A stretch of 64,000 bases of DNA from Arthrobacter sp. H35-D1 (GTDB lineage: Bacteria > Actinomycetota > Actinomycetes > Actinomycetales > Micrococcaceae). A model generated the notes under the pieces. The model was not told where the DNA came from. It worked only from the letters and a program-made list of their open reading frames with translations, and did no database searches. Positions 62,483-64,000 of this stretch are shown piece by piece. Numbering within the stretch: the stretch's first letter is position 1; the number at the start of each line of letters is the position of its first letter. The position numbers were made by a program, and so were the translations under genes. The stretch lies in the NCBI RefSeq assembly GCF_030063185.1, contig NZ_JASISP010000003.1, forward strand, positions 33,687 through 97,686, given 5' to 3'.

Positions 62483-63233
62483 TGTCCTTGAGTTCCTTAT
62501 CCCACCACCGGAACTCTATGACTACCGGCGGGACGAAGAAGATGGCGTCCCATTTTGGCTTCCGTATGCTCAAGGGGACGTCTTTGAGAACATCACTATG
62601 CCTGGTTTTCCTGACGATGATGCCGGGCTTGCCATGCTTTTCATGCACCCGTGCACCATGCGTGAGGGTGCTGTGCTCAGAGAATTTGTAACGGCGATAA
62701 AAGTTGATGTCTTTAGCTCAAAGAAGGTAGTCAGTGCCCCGGAGAAGTGGGCCAACCGAAACAAACTTATGCCTTTGCCCGACCTTTTTGGGGGAGGACA
62801 TTCCACTCACATTGCCGACTTCATGAAGATCAGCACGATCCCGTCTGCTAGTTTGAATCGCAGCAGCAGAGTGTGCCAGCTTTCAATTGAGGGACGGCTG
62901 CAGATGCAGCAGCGCCTAATTTTCCATCTGAGTCGATATGCACCATCAGTGGACGTGCTTCGGACAGCCACAGCAGCGTTGGACTTGGAAATGCAGGCCC
63001 AAACAGACTGGATGGAGGCGGCCAGTTTGGCCGGTGCGTTGCGTGGCGCAAGTTCAGTCATTGAGCAGGAAGCTAACTTCGATGCGTTCATGGGTGCATC
63101 GATAATGGAATCGAGAGCCTTGAGTGAAACTGCTAATAGACCTCCCTCTCGCCGTGAACTTCTGCGAAGTCCGCACGACGCTCCGTCCGTCGTGCGTGAC
63201 GTGCAGAGACAAATCCAGCAGCTCTTCAGCTAG
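62475..63233 (+). CDS. GDVF-motif protein, possible SH3-like toxin (module gene 3)
   Basis: I do not recognise a named family. The 252-residue protein has AQGDVFENITMPGF (32-45) and MLFMHPCTMREGAVLREFV (53-71), a pattern resembling the GDV and S/T-HPC strands of PemK/MazF-like SH3 folds, and a helical C-terminal half with Arg/Gln-rich segments. The ATG at 62475 overlaps gene 2 by eight bases, so production is coupled; the order regulator-then-effector is like toxin-antitoxin operons. Convergent with hsdS. The toxin idea is an inference. Confidence 0.65.
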   Translation: MADVLEFLIPPPELYDYRRDEEDGVPFWLPYAQGDVFENITMPGFPDDDAGLAMLFMHPCTMREGAVLREFVTAIKVDVFSSKKVVSAPEKWANRNKLMPLPDLFGGGHSTHIADFMKISTIPSASLNRSSRVCQLSIEGRLQMQQRLIFHLSRYAPSVDVLRTATAALDLEMQAQTDWMEAASLAGALRGASSVIEQEANFDAFMGASIMESRALSETANRPPSRRELLRSPHDAPSVVRDVQRQIQQLFS

Positions 63234-63303
63234 CCCCTCTTTATCGGTTAGTGGGAGAAGAATCTGACTGACAGCGGGTCACTGGAACATTTGCCACGGA
63301 GAC

Positions 63304-63337
63304 GCAGCTAGGTAGTGACGCAGCACTGCCTAGCTGC
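63304..63337. terminator. Bidirectional terminator between module and hsdS
   Basis: GCAGCTAGGTAGTG and CACTGCCTAGCTGC form a 14-bp stem with one G-T pair around six bases, directly before the hsdS stop (convergent genes). Confidence 0.8.
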
Positions 63338-63340
63338 GGA

Positions 63341-64000
63341 TCAGATTGCTTCCGAGACGAGTGACTCGGCGTCCTTGACGCGCAGCTTGCCGGACATCAG
63401 CTGCGGGAGCAGTGCGTCGCGGGTGGCGGCGAGCATTGAGTTCTCCTTGAGCGCATTTCTGGCGGCAGCATGGAGCGGTATTGCTTTGGTTTCGAAGGCT
63501 CGCATAGTTTCTGAATTGGCGAGACGGACTTTGAATTTCTTGAAGTTACCGCGGCTTAGCTCCAAGAACGTTGCGCCATTCGCCAGAGAGATGAACTCGT
63601 CTACTCGACTGAGCATTTCATGAAACAACCAGTAGCGCATGCCCGGTTCGTTTGGCTCTACCACGATGAAACCCTGGTTTACCGCAGTTGGAACTTGGGC
63701 AATGGCGAACGCTCCGATCGTCGCTCGAGAAGTCATCAGAATGGCGCCTGGCTGGAACAAGTCCGACGAACACGTGGATAAGCCGTCCACCGTAATAGGC
63801 CGCGAAGTTGCCTCAAGGTAGGGGCCTCGAAGCGCGGTAACGTCCGTCGGTGTTGCCCAGTTGGTGTCACCACCCCAGTATTCGGGCACCTTGGTGCTTG
63901 GTGTTCCACCGCCGCTGACCTTAGCTACGTCCGCAAATGTCTTGTCTGAAAAGTCGACAGCAAGGATGGATTGGTGGAAGAGGGTCTTCGCTAGATCAAG
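63341..64000 (-). CDS. hsdS: Type I restriction specificity subunit S, 3' part
   Basis: HsdS sets the DNA target of a type I restriction-modification enzyme. The 219 codons in the window are open to the edge (5' end lies beyond 64000). They cover the second target-recognition domain, starting VSGGGTPSTKVPEYWGGD, with FQPGAILMTSRATIGAFA and VNQGFIVVEP, and the C-terminal coiled-coil spacer (AARNALKENSMLAATRDALLPQLMSGKLRV). hsdM is expected beyond the window. In many operons hsdR follows hsdS; here hsdR lies 23 kb away on the same strand. Confidence 0.93.
   Translation of the reverse strand, partial: LDLAKTLFHQSILAVDFSDKTFADVAKVSGGGTPSTKVPEYWGGDTNWATPTDVTALRGPYLEATSRPITVDGLSTCSSDLFQPGAILMTSRATIGAFAIAQVPTAVNQGFIVVEPNEPGMRYWLFHEMLSRVDEFISLANGATFLELSRGNFKKFKVRLANSETMRAFETKAIPLHAAARNALKENSMLAATRDALLPQLMSGKLRVKDAESLVSEAI

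Noticed and set aside
1-64000. Prophage or CRISPR array
   Set aside because: No integrase, capsid, portal, terminase or lysis genes, and no regularly spaced direct repeats were seen.

Overview
The window looks like a chromosomal segment of a high-GC actinobacterium, most likely Micrococcaceae (Arthrobacter or a close relative). The evidence is the GC-rich coding, a very long dnaX, a single-exon small SRP RNA beside dnaX, a LytR_C membrane protein behind a ParB-like small protein, a DUF5129 protein, an LpqY-SugABC type trehalose importer and a GTTCA-type PHO box before phoX. This taxonomic call is an inference; no ribosomal RNA is present.

Region 1 (about 1-19,500) is mostly core chromosome: ilvD, an MmyB-type regulator, recR, dnaX, the 4.5S/SRP RNA, tRNA-Ser(GGA), a HAD phosphatase, a LytR_C protein, a TetR regulator, a hipBA pair with a clear palindromic operator, a CynX-type MFS transporter with a 2-hydroxyacid dehydrogenase, a DUF5129 protein and phoX.

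Region 2 (about 19,500-42,700) is a defence island. It starts with a complete Wadjet system (jetABCD, minus strand) and a Fic gene broken by one in-frame stop. A large pRiA4b ORF-3-like protein and a RES/Xre-type toxin-antitoxin pair follow. Then come a trehalose-type ABC importer operon, a type I restriction hsdR with no hsdM or hsdS beside it, a second Fic gene, and an ISL3 transposase remnant. Between these lie decayed copies of the 5' end of hsdR and of its downstream region, so the island has been rearranged repeatedly.

Region 3 (about 42,700-49,200) is a catabolic cluster for four-carbon acid sugars (threonate/erythronate type): a DUF1537 kinase, a dehydrogenase, a GntP permease and a divergent FadR-type regulator with a perfect 15-bp palindrome, plus a class II aldolase whose 3' end was formed by the ISL3 insertion.

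Region 4 (about 49,200-64,000) returns to accessory DNA. It holds helicase-associated and YhcG relics, a second full pRiA4b-like gene, a second hipBA, and a pRiA4b fragment with internal deletions. It also holds a large alpha/beta hydrolase with a glycine-rich membrane region, a GmrSD-like DUF262/DUF1524 nuclease, a compact three-gene module (TIGR04255 protein, HTH protein, GDVF-motif protein) and the 3' part of hsdS running off the window. The hydrolase and the three-gene module are the best candidates for undescribed defence or toxin systems. hsdS (63.3 kb) and hsdR (37-40 kb) share a strand and could be two halves of one type I operon split by about 23 kb of inserted genes.
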